DNA of 64,000 bases, from the NCBI GenBank assembly GCA_019873625.1, contig JAIOAW010000009.1, forward strand, positions 1 to 64,000, written 5' to 3'. Shown one piece after another: positions 36,553-45,181 of the stretch (position 1 is the stretch's first letter; each line of letters starts with the position of its first letter). Position numbers and translations under genes: made by a program. The notes below the pieces were generated by a model. The model was not told where the DNA came from. It saw only the letters and a list, made by a program, of their open reading frames with translations, and ran no database searches. The DNA comes from Chloroflexota bacterium (GTDB taxonomy: Bacteria; Chloroflexota; Anaerolineae; UBA1429).

Positions 36553-37563
36553 CTACCCCACGGTCTGGGCGAGAAACTCTAACAAGAGCGGCAAGACGGC
36601 CGGCGTGATATCGGGCGCCACGAGCATCATCCCGTGGGCCTCCCCGGCATAGCGCCACGAACGATAGTTCTCCCCTTGCGCCTCTTGGCAGACCTTCGCC
36701 GAGGGGACGTCCTTTTCGGCATAAAAGCACCAGGCCGGCTTGGGGGGAGTCTCTTTCCCCAACCGCGAGACGACCTCGGCATAGGGAACCGTCAAATAAT
36801 CCCCCGGCGAGAGCGAAAAGGCCCCCTGGCAACTGTTGGGGAACTCTTCGTTGAGCGCAGCACAGGCATCGGCTGCGCCATCTGCGCCGATGCTCGCGCC
36901 CACCGCGACCAAACGCTGGGGATCAACCCCCTCCAAGCCCCGCGCGGTGCGCATAGCAGCCTTGGCATCCAAGAGCCAGGCGCCCCGCTCAAACCGGCGG
37001 CAGCCCCCCTCGCACCCCCGAAACGTGAAGGTGAACACGGCGTAGGAGCGGCCTTCGGGCATAGGCGGGAACCAGTTCCCATCGAGCCAAGGTGCCTTAC
37101 TGGAGGGCGAGGCCACCCCTGCCAAGCCGCGATTTTGCAGCCACGGCGCGATGGCCTCCCAGTCGTGGGCATCTCCGGGCGCCCAGTGCATCAATACCAC
37201 CATAGGCGCGCCCGCCCTTTGGGCGGGGTAATAGGTGCCCTCCAAGGCCTGCCCATCCTCGGCCTTGAACGAGACCTTTCGCGGCTCCGGCAAGAGCGCA
37301 CTCTCAGGCGTAGGCGCTGCCGTCGGCGGCACAGGGGTAGGCGACGGGGGTATGGGCGTCATCGTCGCCGCTGGCGGCAGGGGCGTTCTTGTGGCCGTAG
37401 GTGGCGCTTGCGTCGGCATGGCCGTCGGCGAAGGCGCCGCAGGCGCCGTTGCCGTAGGCGCGGAAGGCGCGGCTTTCGGCCCTTGTGCGCCGCAGGCCGC
37501 TAGGGTCCACACGAGCACGAGGGCGATCGCGCTCTTCCAGAAATTTCGCCAAATGAGCATCAT
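36553..37563 (-). CDS. Lipoprotein alpha/beta hydrolase
   Basis: A 336-residue protein with a signal peptide ending in lipobox LAAC (Cys24) and a Pro/Thr/Ala-rich stalk of about 65 residues. An alpha/beta-hydrolase domain follows. The likely nucleophile is the Ser in VGASIGADG, the oxyanion region VVLMHWAPGDAHDW, and the C-terminal His in AGEAHGMML. An extracellular esterase or dienelactone-hydrolase-like role is possible; no substrate can be named. Two ATGs are adjacent (37563, 37560) after AGAGGG. It follows the RbsD-like gene by 21 nt. Confidence 0.75.
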   Translation of the reverse strand: MMLIWRNFWKSAIALVLVWTLAACGAQGPKAAPSAPTATAPAAPSPTAMPTQAPPTATRTPLPPAATMTPIPPSPTPVPPTAAPTPESALLPEPRKVSFKAEDGQALEGTYYPAQRAGAPMVVLMHWAPGDAHDWEAIAPWLQNRGLAGVASPSSKAPWLDGNWFPPMPEGRSYAVFTFTFRGCEGGCRRFERGAWLLDAKAAMRTARGLEGVDPQRLVAVGASIGADGAADACAALNEEFPNSCQGAFSLSPGDYLTVPYAEVVSRLGKETPPKPAWCFYAEKDVPSAKVCQEAQGENYRSWRYAGEAHGMMLVAPDITPAVLPLLLEFLAQTVG

Positions 37564-37584
37564 CCCTCTTTTCTGGCCGAGGGG

Positions 37585-38004
37585 TCATCCCTCTGGCCAA
37601 ACGACACCGATCGTCAGGAGGATATTCGCATAGACGCGCTGCTCCCCCGTGGCGATGACGAGCGTTACATTGGGCGAACGGGCCGCCTCATAAAAGGCAA
37701 ACCGCTCGAGGGGCTGAAGGGGCACATCTAAAATGGCGCGGAAGGCTTCGAAAATGGCCGGCTCAGGGCCAGCGCTGGGCATCATCACGTGAGCCGCCTC
37801 GATGGGCACCGTCTCGGCGATGACGGCCAGCACCTCGTCCACCGGGGCGAAACCCCGCGTGAGGTTAAGGTAAACGCGTTGAGCGGCGGGGTTGGCCCCC
37901 GTAGAAAAGGGATAGTTCCCATCGGCGATGAGCACCTGAGAGCCATGCCCTGCCGCCCCGAGCGCGGCCAAAATCTCCGGATGGGTGCAACGTCCTTTGA
38001 GCAT
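37585..38004 (-). CDS. RbsD/FucU family sugar mutarotase
   Basis: A 139-residue RbsD/FucU fold protein, catalysing anomer interconversion of ribose or fucose. The N-terminus MLKGRCTHPEILAALGAAGHG with the catalytic-region His and VLIADGNYPFS fit the family, as does the C-terminal ATGEQRVYANILLTIGV. AAGGAGG precedes the ATG. FucU is more likely than RbsD by the THPEIL motif; no sugar transporter is adjacent. Confidence 0.88.
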   Translation of the reverse strand: MLKGRCTHPEILAALGAAGHGSQVLIADGNYPFSTGANPAAQRVYLNLTRGFAPVDEVLAVIAETVPIEAAHVMMPSAGPEPAIFEAFRAILDVPLQPLERFAFYEAARSPNVTLVIATGEQRVYANILLTIGVVWPEG

Positions 38005-38205
38005 TGATCCTCCTTATCTTTCGAACCCCGCACGCGATGGCACGACCCGCCCGCCAGATGGGGCATTAGCCCCATTGTAAAAGGGGCGCCCAGGATATGT
38101 CAAGGGGCAAAGCATCCTTGCGCCAATTGTTTGGGGGTGGCGCCCTTTGGGTATACAATAGCCATACCATCGAGGCCCTGACCGCCTAGCGAAGGAGAAC
38201 TCGCT

Positions 38206-38841
38206 ATGTCCCATATCCGCACATCCCTCGCGCTCATTCCCGTCGTCGCCATCCTGCTCGTGCTGGCGGGGTGCATCCCTCAGCCCACGCCTACGGCCGT
38301 GCCCACGCCCACGGTGGTGCGCCCGGTGGCCTCGCCCACGCCTTTACCGGCCGCCAAGCCCACATCGCCCGCCCAGGCAAACTCCACCCCTGCGGCGCCC
38401 ACGCCCACTCCGTTCCCACCGCCGCGCGTCGGCGCCCCAGCGCCCGATTTCACGCTGACAAGCCTGGATGGGAAACCGGTCTCTCTGAGCGATTTTCGCG
38501 GCAAGAGGGTCATCTTGAACTTTTTTGCCACGTGGTGCCCCCACTGCCGGGCGGAGACGCCTACGCTCGTCTCTTACTATAACGATATGGCCAATCAAAA
38601 TATCGTCATCGTGGCCGTGAACTTGGGCGAGGGGAAGGACAAAGTGGCGGCCTATCAAAAAGAGTTCAACGTAACCTTCCCGCTCTTATTGGATGATACC
38701 GGCGAAGTGGGCCGGATGTACTATGTGAGCAGCATTCCGCTCAATATCTTTATTGATGCGCAAGGGGTCATCCGTTCGGGCTATGTGGGTGAGATTGACC
38801 GCGACACCTTGCAAAAGAATATAGACGGCCTCCCCCAGTAG
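38206..38841 (+). CDS. TlpA-like thiol-disulfide oxidoreductase lipoprotein
   Basis: A 211-residue protein. The signal peptide ends at LAGC (Cys23), a Pro/Thr-rich stalk spans about 24-75, and a thioredoxin-fold AhpC/TlpA domain follows. The redox motif is WCPHC in FFATWCPHCRAETP, and the cis-Pro is in SSIPLNIFID. It would act on the outer face, for example in cytochrome or cysteine-protein maturation. GAAGGAG precedes the ATG; a TATACAAT at 38152-38159 may be the -10. Confidence 0.88.
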   Translation: MSHIRTSLALIPVVAILLVLAGCIPQPTPTAVPTPTVVRPVASPTPLPAAKPTSPAQANSTPAAPTPTPFPPPRVGAPAPDFTLTSLDGKPVSLSDFRGKRVILNFFATWCPHCRAETPTLVSYYNDMANQNIVIVAVNLGEGKDKVAAYQKEFNVTFPLLLDDTGEVGRMYYVSSIPLNIFIDAQGVIRSGYVGEIDRDTLQKNIDGLPQ

Positions 38842-38868
38842 CCCGCCCACGAAACACGGCAGAAAGAC

Positions 38869-39519
38869 GTGCAAGAAGGCCTTTCTTCGCGGCTGAGGGT
38901 TGGGGCCGCGCGGCTGACGCGCTGGGTTACGTATTTTATGCGCTGGTTTAGCGCGCACTGGCTGGCCCTGGCCAACTTGGCCGTCTTTTTGTACATAGCC
39001 TTCCCGATGTTGGCGCCCATCCTGATGAAGGTGGGAGACGCGCGCGCCGGGCGGCTCTTGTACACCCTGTTTTCTCCGCTGTGCCACCAACTCCCCGAAC
39101 GCTCCTTCTTCCTCTTTGGCCAGCGCGCCGCGTATTCGTATGCTGAATTGGCCCAGTTTCTCGGAGGGGAGGTGCCGCGGCGGTACATCGGCGATGCCGT
39201 GCTCGGCTACAAGGTCGCCATTTGTCAACGCGACGTGGCCATCTATGGTGCGATGTTCCTCGCCGGTTTAGCCTTCGGTGCGTTGCGCCGGCGCCTCAAA
39301 CCACTGCCCTTGCGGGCCTTTCTTCTCCTTCTCTTGCCTTTGGCGGTGGATGGCACGGGGCAACTCGTGGGCCTGTGGGAAAGCACGCCGTTGAGCCGCC
39401 TCCTCACCGGGGGCCTCTTTGGCGCGGCGCTCGTCTGGCTCGCCTACCCCCACCTGGAAGTGGGCATGGCCGAGGTGCACCAGGCGGCAGGGGAGATCAT
39501 CTCCAGTTGGGGCAAGTGA
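38869..39519 (+). CDS. DUF2085 family membrane protein
   Basis: A 216-residue membrane protein with four or five hydrophobic segments. The DUF2085 hallmarks CHQLPERSFFLFG and CQRDVAIYGAMF are present, with the second family CxRC appearing here as CQRD. The function of the family is unknown. The GTG at 38869 has a weak ribosome site; an ATG at 38938 is an alternative start. It follows the TlpA-like gene by 27 nt. Confidence 0.75.
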   Translation: MQEGLSSRLRVGAARLTRWVTYFMRWFSAHWLALANLAVFLYIAFPMLAPILMKVGDARAGRLLYTLFSPLCHQLPERSFFLFGQRAAYSYAELAQFLGGEVPRRYIGDAVLGYKVAICQRDVAIYGAMFLAGLAFGALRRRLKPLPLRAFLLLLLPLAVDGTGQLVGLWESTPLSRLLTGGLFGAALVWLAYPHLEVGMAEVHQAAGEIISSWGK

Positions 39520-39529
39520 GTCGCCCCAT

Positions 39530-39558
39530 TTGCCGCTCCCCCCAGCCCGCCTTATAAT
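39530..39558 (+). promoter_or_regulatory. Promoter of trmI
   Basis: TTGCCG (39530-39535), a 17-bp spacer and TATAAT (39553-39558), placing transcription start roughly 25-30 nt before the ATG at 39592. Confidence 0.6.
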
Positions 39559-39591
39559 CCCGCACAGGGCCACTGCGGGCTGGCCCATTTA

Positions 39592-40425
39592 ATGACCCTT
39601 TTGGTGAGGCGTGCCGTGCGGCTTGCCCAAGAGAACGATCGCGTCCTCCTCATCTCCGGCAAAGGGAAACGATATTTCGTGACCCTGCGCGCCGGAGACC
39701 GCTTCCATACGAACGTGGGGTCCATCTCCCATAACGACCTCATCGGCAAACCCTATGGGCGCGTCGTCCGGTCGCACATAGGGCACCCCTTTGTGCTCCT
39801 GCGCCCTTCGCTTTACGATGAATTGATGGGCCTCAAGCGCGTTTCGCAGATTATCTACCCCAAAGAGTTGGGCCTCATCCTCTTTCATCTCGACGTGCGT
39901 TGCGGTTCGCGCGTCATCGAGGCAGGCACGGGCAGTGGCGCCCTGACCATGGCCCTGGCCAACGCGGTGATGCCTTATGGGCGCGTCTATTCCTACGAAT
40001 CGCGCGAGGAGATGCTTCGCGTGGCCCGGCGGAACCTCGAGGAGGTCGGCCTGGAGGAGTATGTCGAGTTCCACGAGCGCGATATCGCCGAGGGGTTCGA
40101 CGAAACGGACGTGGACGCCGTCTTCCTCGATGTGCGCGAGCCGTGGGATTACCTCCCGCAAGTATGCCAAGCCCTGATGGATGGAGGCTTTTTCGGCACG
40201 CTCGTCCCCACGACGAACCAAGTCTCGGCCCTTCTCTACGAATTGGAGCGCTACCCCTTTTACGACACGCGCGTGATGGAAGTCCTCCTCCGCGAATACA
40301 AGCCGGTGCCCGGCCGCCTGCGCCCGCAGGACGTGATGGTGGGGCACACGGGGTATTTGATTTTTTCGCGCAAAGTCGCGAGCGACGCCGAACTTCCTGC
40401 CCCCGAAGAGGGAAGCGAGGATTAG
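39592..40425 (+). CDS. trmI: tRNA (adenine-58-N1)-methyltransferase TrmI
   Basis: A 277-residue SAM-dependent enzyme making m1A58 in the tRNA T-loop, a modification that stabilises tRNA in thermophiles. The N-terminal OB-like domain is followed by RPSLYDELMGLKRVSQIIYPKE split around residue 70, the SAM motif VIEAGTGSGALTMALA, and FLDVREPWDYLPQ. No strong ribosome site precedes the ATG and the leader is short. It is followed after 1 nt by the IMPACT-family gene. Confidence 0.9.
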   Translation: MTLLVRRAVRLAQENDRVLLISGKGKRYFVTLRAGDRFHTNVGSISHNDLIGKPYGRVVRSHIGHPFVLLRPSLYDELMGLKRVSQIIYPKELGLILFHLDVRCGSRVIEAGTGSGALTMALANAVMPYGRVYSYESREEMLRVARRNLEEVGLEEYVEFHERDIAEGFDETDVDAVFLDVREPWDYLPQVCQALMDGGFFGTLVPTTNQVSALLYELERYPFYDTRVMEVLLREYKPVPGRLRPQDVMVGHTGYLIFSRKVASDAELPAPEEGSED

Positions 40426-40426
40426 C

Positions 40427-41086
40427 ATGGAGGGCGCCCGTCCTGTTCGTTACACCTACCCGGCCGGCACCGCGCAGGGCGAAATCGTCATCAAGAACTC
40501 GGTGTTCATCGGCACGGTGGGCCATGCCCCCACGGTGGAGGCCGCCCAAGCCTTCATCGCCCAGGTGCGCGCCACCTATCCCGATGCGCACCATCACGCC
40601 TGGGCCTACCTCATCTATGGGGGGCCGCAGGGCTTATTCGGGTTTTCCGATGACGGCGAACCGGGCGGCACAGCGGGCCGGCCTATGCTCGCCGTCCTCC
40701 AAGGGAGCGGGATCGTGGAAATCGTGGCGGTGGGGACGCGCTATTTTGGGGGCATCAAACTGGGTACAGGGGGGTTGGTGCGCGCTTACAGCCAATGCCT
40801 CCGCGAGGCGCTCCAATCGCTCCCCGTGGCGGAATGCCTTTTGCACCGCATCGTGCGGTTTGAGGTAGATTACGCCCTCTACGGCGCGCTTCGGCACCAC
40901 CTCCCTGCCTTCGGCGTGTACGTGGAGGAGGCCCTCTTTGGCGCCAAGGTTGTGCTCACCCTCGCCGTGCCGTTCGACCGCGCCGAGGCCCTGGAAGCGA
41001 TGCTCCGGGAGATGACGAACGGCGCCGTCATCCTGCGATCGTGCGTCATCGGCGAGCGATATGCCGCCCCGCTCTTGGAGAGGTGA
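40427..41086 (+). CDS. IMPACT/YigZ family protein
   Basis: A 219-residue protein of the YigZ/IMPACT family. The N-terminal ribosomal-S5-like domain has SVFIGTVGHAPTVEAAQAFI, AWAYLIYG, FSDDGEPGGTAGRPML and RYFGGIKLGTGGLVRAYS. A C-terminal ferredoxin-like domain (DUF1949) follows. Some members are linked to translation control or peptidase activity, but the bacterial role is unsettled. It starts 1 nt after trmI. Confidence 0.9.
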   Translation: MEGARPVRYTYPAGTAQGEIVIKNSVFIGTVGHAPTVEAAQAFIAQVRATYPDAHHHAWAYLIYGGPQGLFGFSDDGEPGGTAGRPMLAVLQGSGIVEIVAVGTRYFGGIKLGTGGLVRAYSQCLREALQSLPVAECLLHRIVRFEVDYALYGALRHHLPAFGVYVEEALFGAKVVLTLAVPFDRAEALEAMLREMTNGAVILRSCVIGERYAAPLLER

Positions 41087-41089
41087 GCG

Positions 41090-42082
41090 ATGACCCTAAG
41101 GCGCTGGATGGGGAAGACGGCGGGTTTGACCTTGCTCCTCATAGCCATCATCCTTGCAGCGGCCTCTTGCCGGCCGAGCAGCCCCCAAACCTCACCCCTC
41201 GCCATCGGTCATCAAGATACGCCCGAACAGCGGCTCCTGGCCGAACTCACCGCCCTCTTGCTTGAGGATAAAGGGTTTAAGGTGACGCTCAAAGGGGGAT
41301 TCGAGGGGCCAACCTTGCGCAAAGCCCTCCTCGCCGGCACGGTAGATATTGCCTGGGATTATACCGGCGTCGTGTGGCGCGAGTACCTGGGGCACGATGT
41401 GCCCATCACAAACGCGGAGGAACTCTATGAGCGCCTCCGTGCGGAAGATTTGCCCGCCGGCATCACTTGGCTCCCGCCCGCGCCGTGCCAACGGCGCGCC
41501 GGCGTCGTCATTCGGGCAGACCTCGCGCAAAGCAAAGGGTTGGGCACGCTGGATACATTCGCCACCTACGCCCGTTCGAAAGATGCCTCGCTCTCTCTGT
41601 GCACCACCGAAAGCCTGGCCTATTTTGCTGGGGGATTGCGCGGCTTTGCCGCCGTGTACGGCTGGGATCCTTCGCCCGGACGTGTGCGCATCCTGCCGGA
41701 GGAAGAGATCGCCTCGGCCCTGGAAAAGGGCCTCTGCCAGGCGGCGCTGGCGCCCGATGCCTACGCCTTAGCCGATGGGCATAGAACAGTCGTCTTGGAG
41801 GATAATCGCGCGTTCTTTCACGCCTCGAACTTGGCCGTGGCCGTGCGCACGGCCCGCCTCACCGCCTACCCAGCGCTCGAAAGGCCCTTGAGCGACCTGA
41901 GCCAGGCCCTGACCCAAGAGGCGATGTCTTCGATGCAGAGCGAGATGGCGCGCGGCGCCAAACCTCGCACCCTCGCCCGGCGCTTTTTGCGAGAGGCGGG
42001 GTTGGTGGGCCGGCCCAAGGTGCCGCCCACGCCTACGCCGACGCGCACGTCGCCCTATGCTACACTGACGCCCCTTCCGTAG
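41090..42082 (+). CDS. OpuAC/ProX-like substrate-binding protein
   Basis: A 330-residue protein of the glycine-betaine/choline-type (OpuAC) binding fold. An N-terminal hydrophobic segment ends in AAASC, a plausible lipobox. LLAELTALLLEDKGFKV, LRKALLAGTVDIAWDYTGVVW and DLSQALTQEAMSSMQ match ProX/OsmF-like proteins. The C-terminus is a short Pro/Thr stretch. No permease or ATPase gene is nearby, so it is an orphan. It begins 3 nt after the IMPACT gene with GAGAGGTGAG upstream. Confidence 0.82.
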   Translation: MTLRRWMGKTAGLTLLLIAIILAAASCRPSSPQTSPLAIGHQDTPEQRLLAELTALLLEDKGFKVTLKGGFEGPTLRKALLAGTVDIAWDYTGVVWREYLGHDVPITNAEELYERLRAEDLPAGITWLPPAPCQRRAGVVIRADLAQSKGLGTLDTFATYARSKDASLSLCTTESLAYFAGGLRGFAAVYGWDPSPGRVRILPEEEIASALEKGLCQAALAPDAYALADGHRTVVLEDNRAFFHASNLAVAVRTARLTAYPALERPLSDLSQALTQEAMSSMQSEMARGAKPRTLARRFLREAGLVGRPKVPPTPTPTRTSPYATLTPLP

Positions 42083-42096
42083 AAAGGATGGCCCCA

Positions 42097-44121
42097 ATGC
42101 CCATCGCCTTAGGGATTGATACCGGCGGAACCTATACCGATGCCGTCCTTTTGGATTACCAAGCGGGGGAGGTCATCGCCGCCGCCAAAGCGCTCACCAC
42201 GCGGCACGACCTCTCCATCGGCATCGAAGAGGCGATGGCGCGCGTCATCCGCCAGGCGGGGGAAATCGGCCTCGTCTCCCTCTCGACGACCCTGGCCACA
42301 AATGCCCTCGTGGAGGGCAAGGGCGCGCCCGTGTGCGCCTTGCTCATCGGCTATGAAGAACACACGCCGGTTGATTGGGTGCGCGAACTGAACACCGACC
42401 GAATCGTCTTTCTCAACGGGGGCCATACGACGGCGGGCGAAGAGGTCGCCTCGTTTGACGAACGCGCCGCCCGCCGGGCCATCGCCGAGCATGCCCCGCA
42501 CGTGGCGGCCTTTGCCATCTCGGGCTATTTTGCCCCGCGCAACCCCGCCCATGAACTCGCTGCCAAACGCCTGGTGCAGGCGATGACGGGCCTGCCCTGC
42601 ACGTGCGGCCACGAGTTGACCCATCGCCTGAACGCCCTGCGCCGCGCCACCACGGTGGCCCTCAACGCCAGCCTCATCCCCCTCGTGTGCGACCTCATCG
42701 CCGCCGTAGAGCGTTCGATGGCGCGGTTTGGCATTCACGCACCACTGATGGTGGTCAAAGGGGATGGTTCCCTGATGAGCGCCGAGGTCGCCAAAGAGCG
42801 CCCCATTGAGACGATCCTCTCCGGCCCGGCGGCGAGCGTGGTGGGGGCGCAGCACCTTGCCGCCAGCCCCTACGCCGTGGTGGTGGATATGGGCGGCACC
42901 ACGACGGATATCGCCCTGGTACGGCACGGCCGGCCGGCCCTCAACCCTCGGGGGGCCACCGTAGGCCGCTGGCAGACGATGGTCGAAGCGGTGGATGTGC
43001 AAACCGTGGGCCTGGGCGGAGACAGCCGCGTTTGGCTCTCAGAAGATCACACCTTGCAGATCGGCCCGCGCCGCGTCGTGCCCATCTCGCTCCTGGCGGC
43101 CTCGTACCCGGGCATCGCAGAACGCTTGGCCGCGCAACGCGGTGCCCGCCCCGACCCAGCGCAGGGCGAGTTCTTTATCGCGGTGCGCGGGGCTTGGGCA
43201 CCAGATGGCGAGACGCCCCCCTTCGAAAAAGAACTCCAACGGCGCCTGCTGGAAGGGCCTTTGACCCTCGGCGATATCCATGCCCTGATGCGCTATCCCC
43301 AACTCTATGCCAAGTACCTTGAGCGCCTGGAACGGGAGGGCCTCATCTTGCGCTCGGGGCTAACGCCGACGGACGCGGCGCACGTCCTGGGCCTTTACAC
43401 CGCCTGGGATCCCGCCCCTGCGCGGCTGGCCGCCGAACTCCTGGCCCAGCGCCTGGGGTGGGATGTGGAAACCCTCTGCCGCCAGGTGGTGGCGCGCACG
43501 GCCGCCCGCATTGCCCACGAGGTGGTGCGCAAACTCGTGCGGGAGGCCCTGCCGGAGGACGATCTCTCCCCCGCAGATGCCTGGCTCCTGAGCAGGGCGC
43601 TCGCGCCGAGTGCGGAGGACGCCCTCGCTTGCCAATTGACGCTCAAGCCGACCCTCACGGCCATCGGCGCGCCGGTGGGCACCTACTTTCCGGAGGTGGC
43701 GCGCCTTCTGAACGCGCGTTTGGAAATCCCGCCGCATGCCGAGGTGGCCAACGCCATCGGGGCCGTGGTGGGGAGCGTGGTTTGCCGTTTGCACATCCCC
43801 ATCTTGCCGGATGAAGAAGGGCGCGTGCACGTCCATCTCCCCAACCGCACGGCCCAATTTGCTGACCTAGAACGGGCCGCAGCCTATGCCGAAGCGCTTG
43901 GCCGCCAACTGGCCCTGGAACAGGCCCTCCGGGCAGGGGCCGAGAACCCGCAAATAACCGTCTCGCGCGAGGATCATCGCGCGCCCATCAGCCGGGGCGG
44001 CGCCGACGAACTCTGGGTGCGCACGGTCATCGAGATCACCGCCACAGGGCGCCCGCGCCTTGGCCAACCCACGCCGGGGGGCGAGGCAGCCGCCCCAACA
44101 TCGCAAGGAGAGGCCGTATGA
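42097..44121 (+). CDS. Hydantoinase/oxoprolinase family protein (HyuA-like)
   Basis: A 674-residue protein of the ASKHA-fold hydantoinase A/oxoprolinase family, which opens cyclic amides or carboxylates ketones with ATP. The N-terminal nucleotide-binding motif is GIDTGGTYTDAVLLD and the second DMGGTTTDIALV. The ATG at 42097 is preferred to 42088 because AAAGGA lies 9 nt before it. No HyuB subunit gene follows; instead a radical SAM gene overlaps the stop (ATGA). The partner and substrate are unknown. Confidence 0.8.
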   Translation: MPIALGIDTGGTYTDAVLLDYQAGEVIAAAKALTTRHDLSIGIEEAMARVIRQAGEIGLVSLSTTLATNALVEGKGAPVCALLIGYEEHTPVDWVRELNTDRIVFLNGGHTTAGEEVASFDERAARRAIAEHAPHVAAFAISGYFAPRNPAHELAAKRLVQAMTGLPCTCGHELTHRLNALRRATTVALNASLIPLVCDLIAAVERSMARFGIHAPLMVVKGDGSLMSAEVAKERPIETILSGPAASVVGAQHLAASPYAVVVDMGGTTTDIALVRHGRPALNPRGATVGRWQTMVEAVDVQTVGLGGDSRVWLSEDHTLQIGPRRVVPISLLAASYPGIAERLAAQRGARPDPAQGEFFIAVRGAWAPDGETPPFEKELQRRLLEGPLTLGDIHALMRYPQLYAKYLERLEREGLILRSGLTPTDAAHVLGLYTAWDPAPARLAAELLAQRLGWDVETLCRQVVARTAARIAHEVVRKLVREALPEDDLSPADAWLLSRALAPSAEDALACQLTLKPTLTAIGAPVGTYFPEVARLLNARLEIPPHAEVANAIGAVVGSVVCRLHIPILPDEEGRVHVHLPNRTAQFADLERAAAYAEALGRQLALEQALRAGAENPQITVSREDHRAPISRGGADELWVRTVIEITATGRPRLGQPTPGGEAAAPTSQGEAV

Positions 44122-45170
44122 ACTGGCGGGCCGCGCTGGCCTCGGTCTCTATCTCAGCCCGCTCCTGGGCGCGCTACCAAGGCGCGTTGAGGGCCATCCA
44201 ATGGCTGGGGGGATACAGCCCCTTCCCGCTGCACCTCGATCTCGTCCTCACCTGGCGGTGCAACCTGGCCTGCCCGATGTGCAACCTCCGCCAGGAGGAC
44301 CACGTGCGCGCCTTTGCGCCCTTCCGGGGGCGCGAACTGGGCACGGCGGATTGGTGCCGCCTGTTGGAGGACGTCAAGCGCTCCTTTCCCCTCCGGCCGA
44401 ACATCAACCTCCTCGGCGGCGAGCCGACCCTCTGCGCGGGGTATCTCGAGATCGCCGCGCACGCCAAGCGGATGGGCTTCCGCTGCACATTCGTAACAAA
44501 CGGTACCACGCTCGCGCGAGATGCGGAACGCCTTGTGGAAATCGGCGTGGACGTCATCACCCTATCTCTCGATGGCGACGAGGCCACGCACGACCGCATT
44601 CGCGGGGCGGGGGTCTATCGTCGGGCGATAGAGGGCCTCCGCCGCGTGCAAGAGGCGCAGCGCGCCTCCGGCCTCAACCGGCCGCGCCTATTTATGGCCA
44701 CGGCCATCAGCGGCGCCAACTATGCCCGGTTGAGCGCCCAGGTGGAACTCGCCCACGCCCTGGGCCTTGAGGCGCTCACCTTCTTGCACCTCCAGTTTCC
44801 GGATTCCGACTTGAGTACCCACGGCATTGACGTGCCACGCCTTTTGGAAGAGATGGCGCGCGCCCAAGAGCGCGCCCGCGCCCTGGGCCTGCCCACCCAT
44901 TTTTACCCCTACCTCAAGGCTGAGCAGGTGCCCATCTATTACCTGGAACCGGCCGACCGCTTAGGGCGGAACTGCCTTTCGCCCTGGCTGCGTATGAGCA
45001 TCTTGCCGGAGGGCACGGTGGTGGCCTGCGAAAATCACGTCATCGGCGTGTGGGAGAGGGAACCTCTGCGGGCCATCTGGAATGGCCCACGGATGCGCGC
45101 CTTCCGCCAGCGGCTCGCCCGAGAGGGGACGATGCCCTCCTGCGGGCGCTGCTGCCGACGTTTGTTCTAG
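44118..45170 (+). CDS. Radical SAM/SPASM protein 1
   Basis: A 350-residue radical SAM enzyme. The cluster motif is WRCNLACPMC (CxxxCxxC) near residue 52, followed by the SAM motif region LLGGEPTLC. A C-terminal SPASM-like auxiliary domain shows CLSPW, TVVACENH, AIWNG and CGRCCRRL, enough Cys for an auxiliary cluster. It overlaps the HyuA-like gene by 4 nt and a second radical SAM gene follows 11 nt after its stop. The substrate is unknown; peptide or small-molecule modification is typical of SPASM enzymes. Confidence 0.87.
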   Translation: MNWRAALASVSISARSWARYQGALRAIQWLGGYSPFPLHLDLVLTWRCNLACPMCNLRQEDHVRAFAPFRGRELGTADWCRLLEDVKRSFPLRPNINLLGGEPTLCAGYLEIAAHAKRMGFRCTFVTNGTTLARDAERLVEIGVDVITLSLDGDEATHDRIRGAGVYRRAIEGLRRVQEAQRASGLNRPRLFMATAISGANYARLSAQVELAHALGLEALTFLHLQFPDSDLSTHGIDVPRLLEEMARAQERARALGLPTHFYPYLKAEQVPIYYLEPADRLGRNCLSPWLRMSILPEGTVVACENHVIGVWEREPLRAIWNGPRMRAFRQRLAREGTMPSCGRCCRRLF

Positions 45171-45181
45171 GAGGTTCCGGA

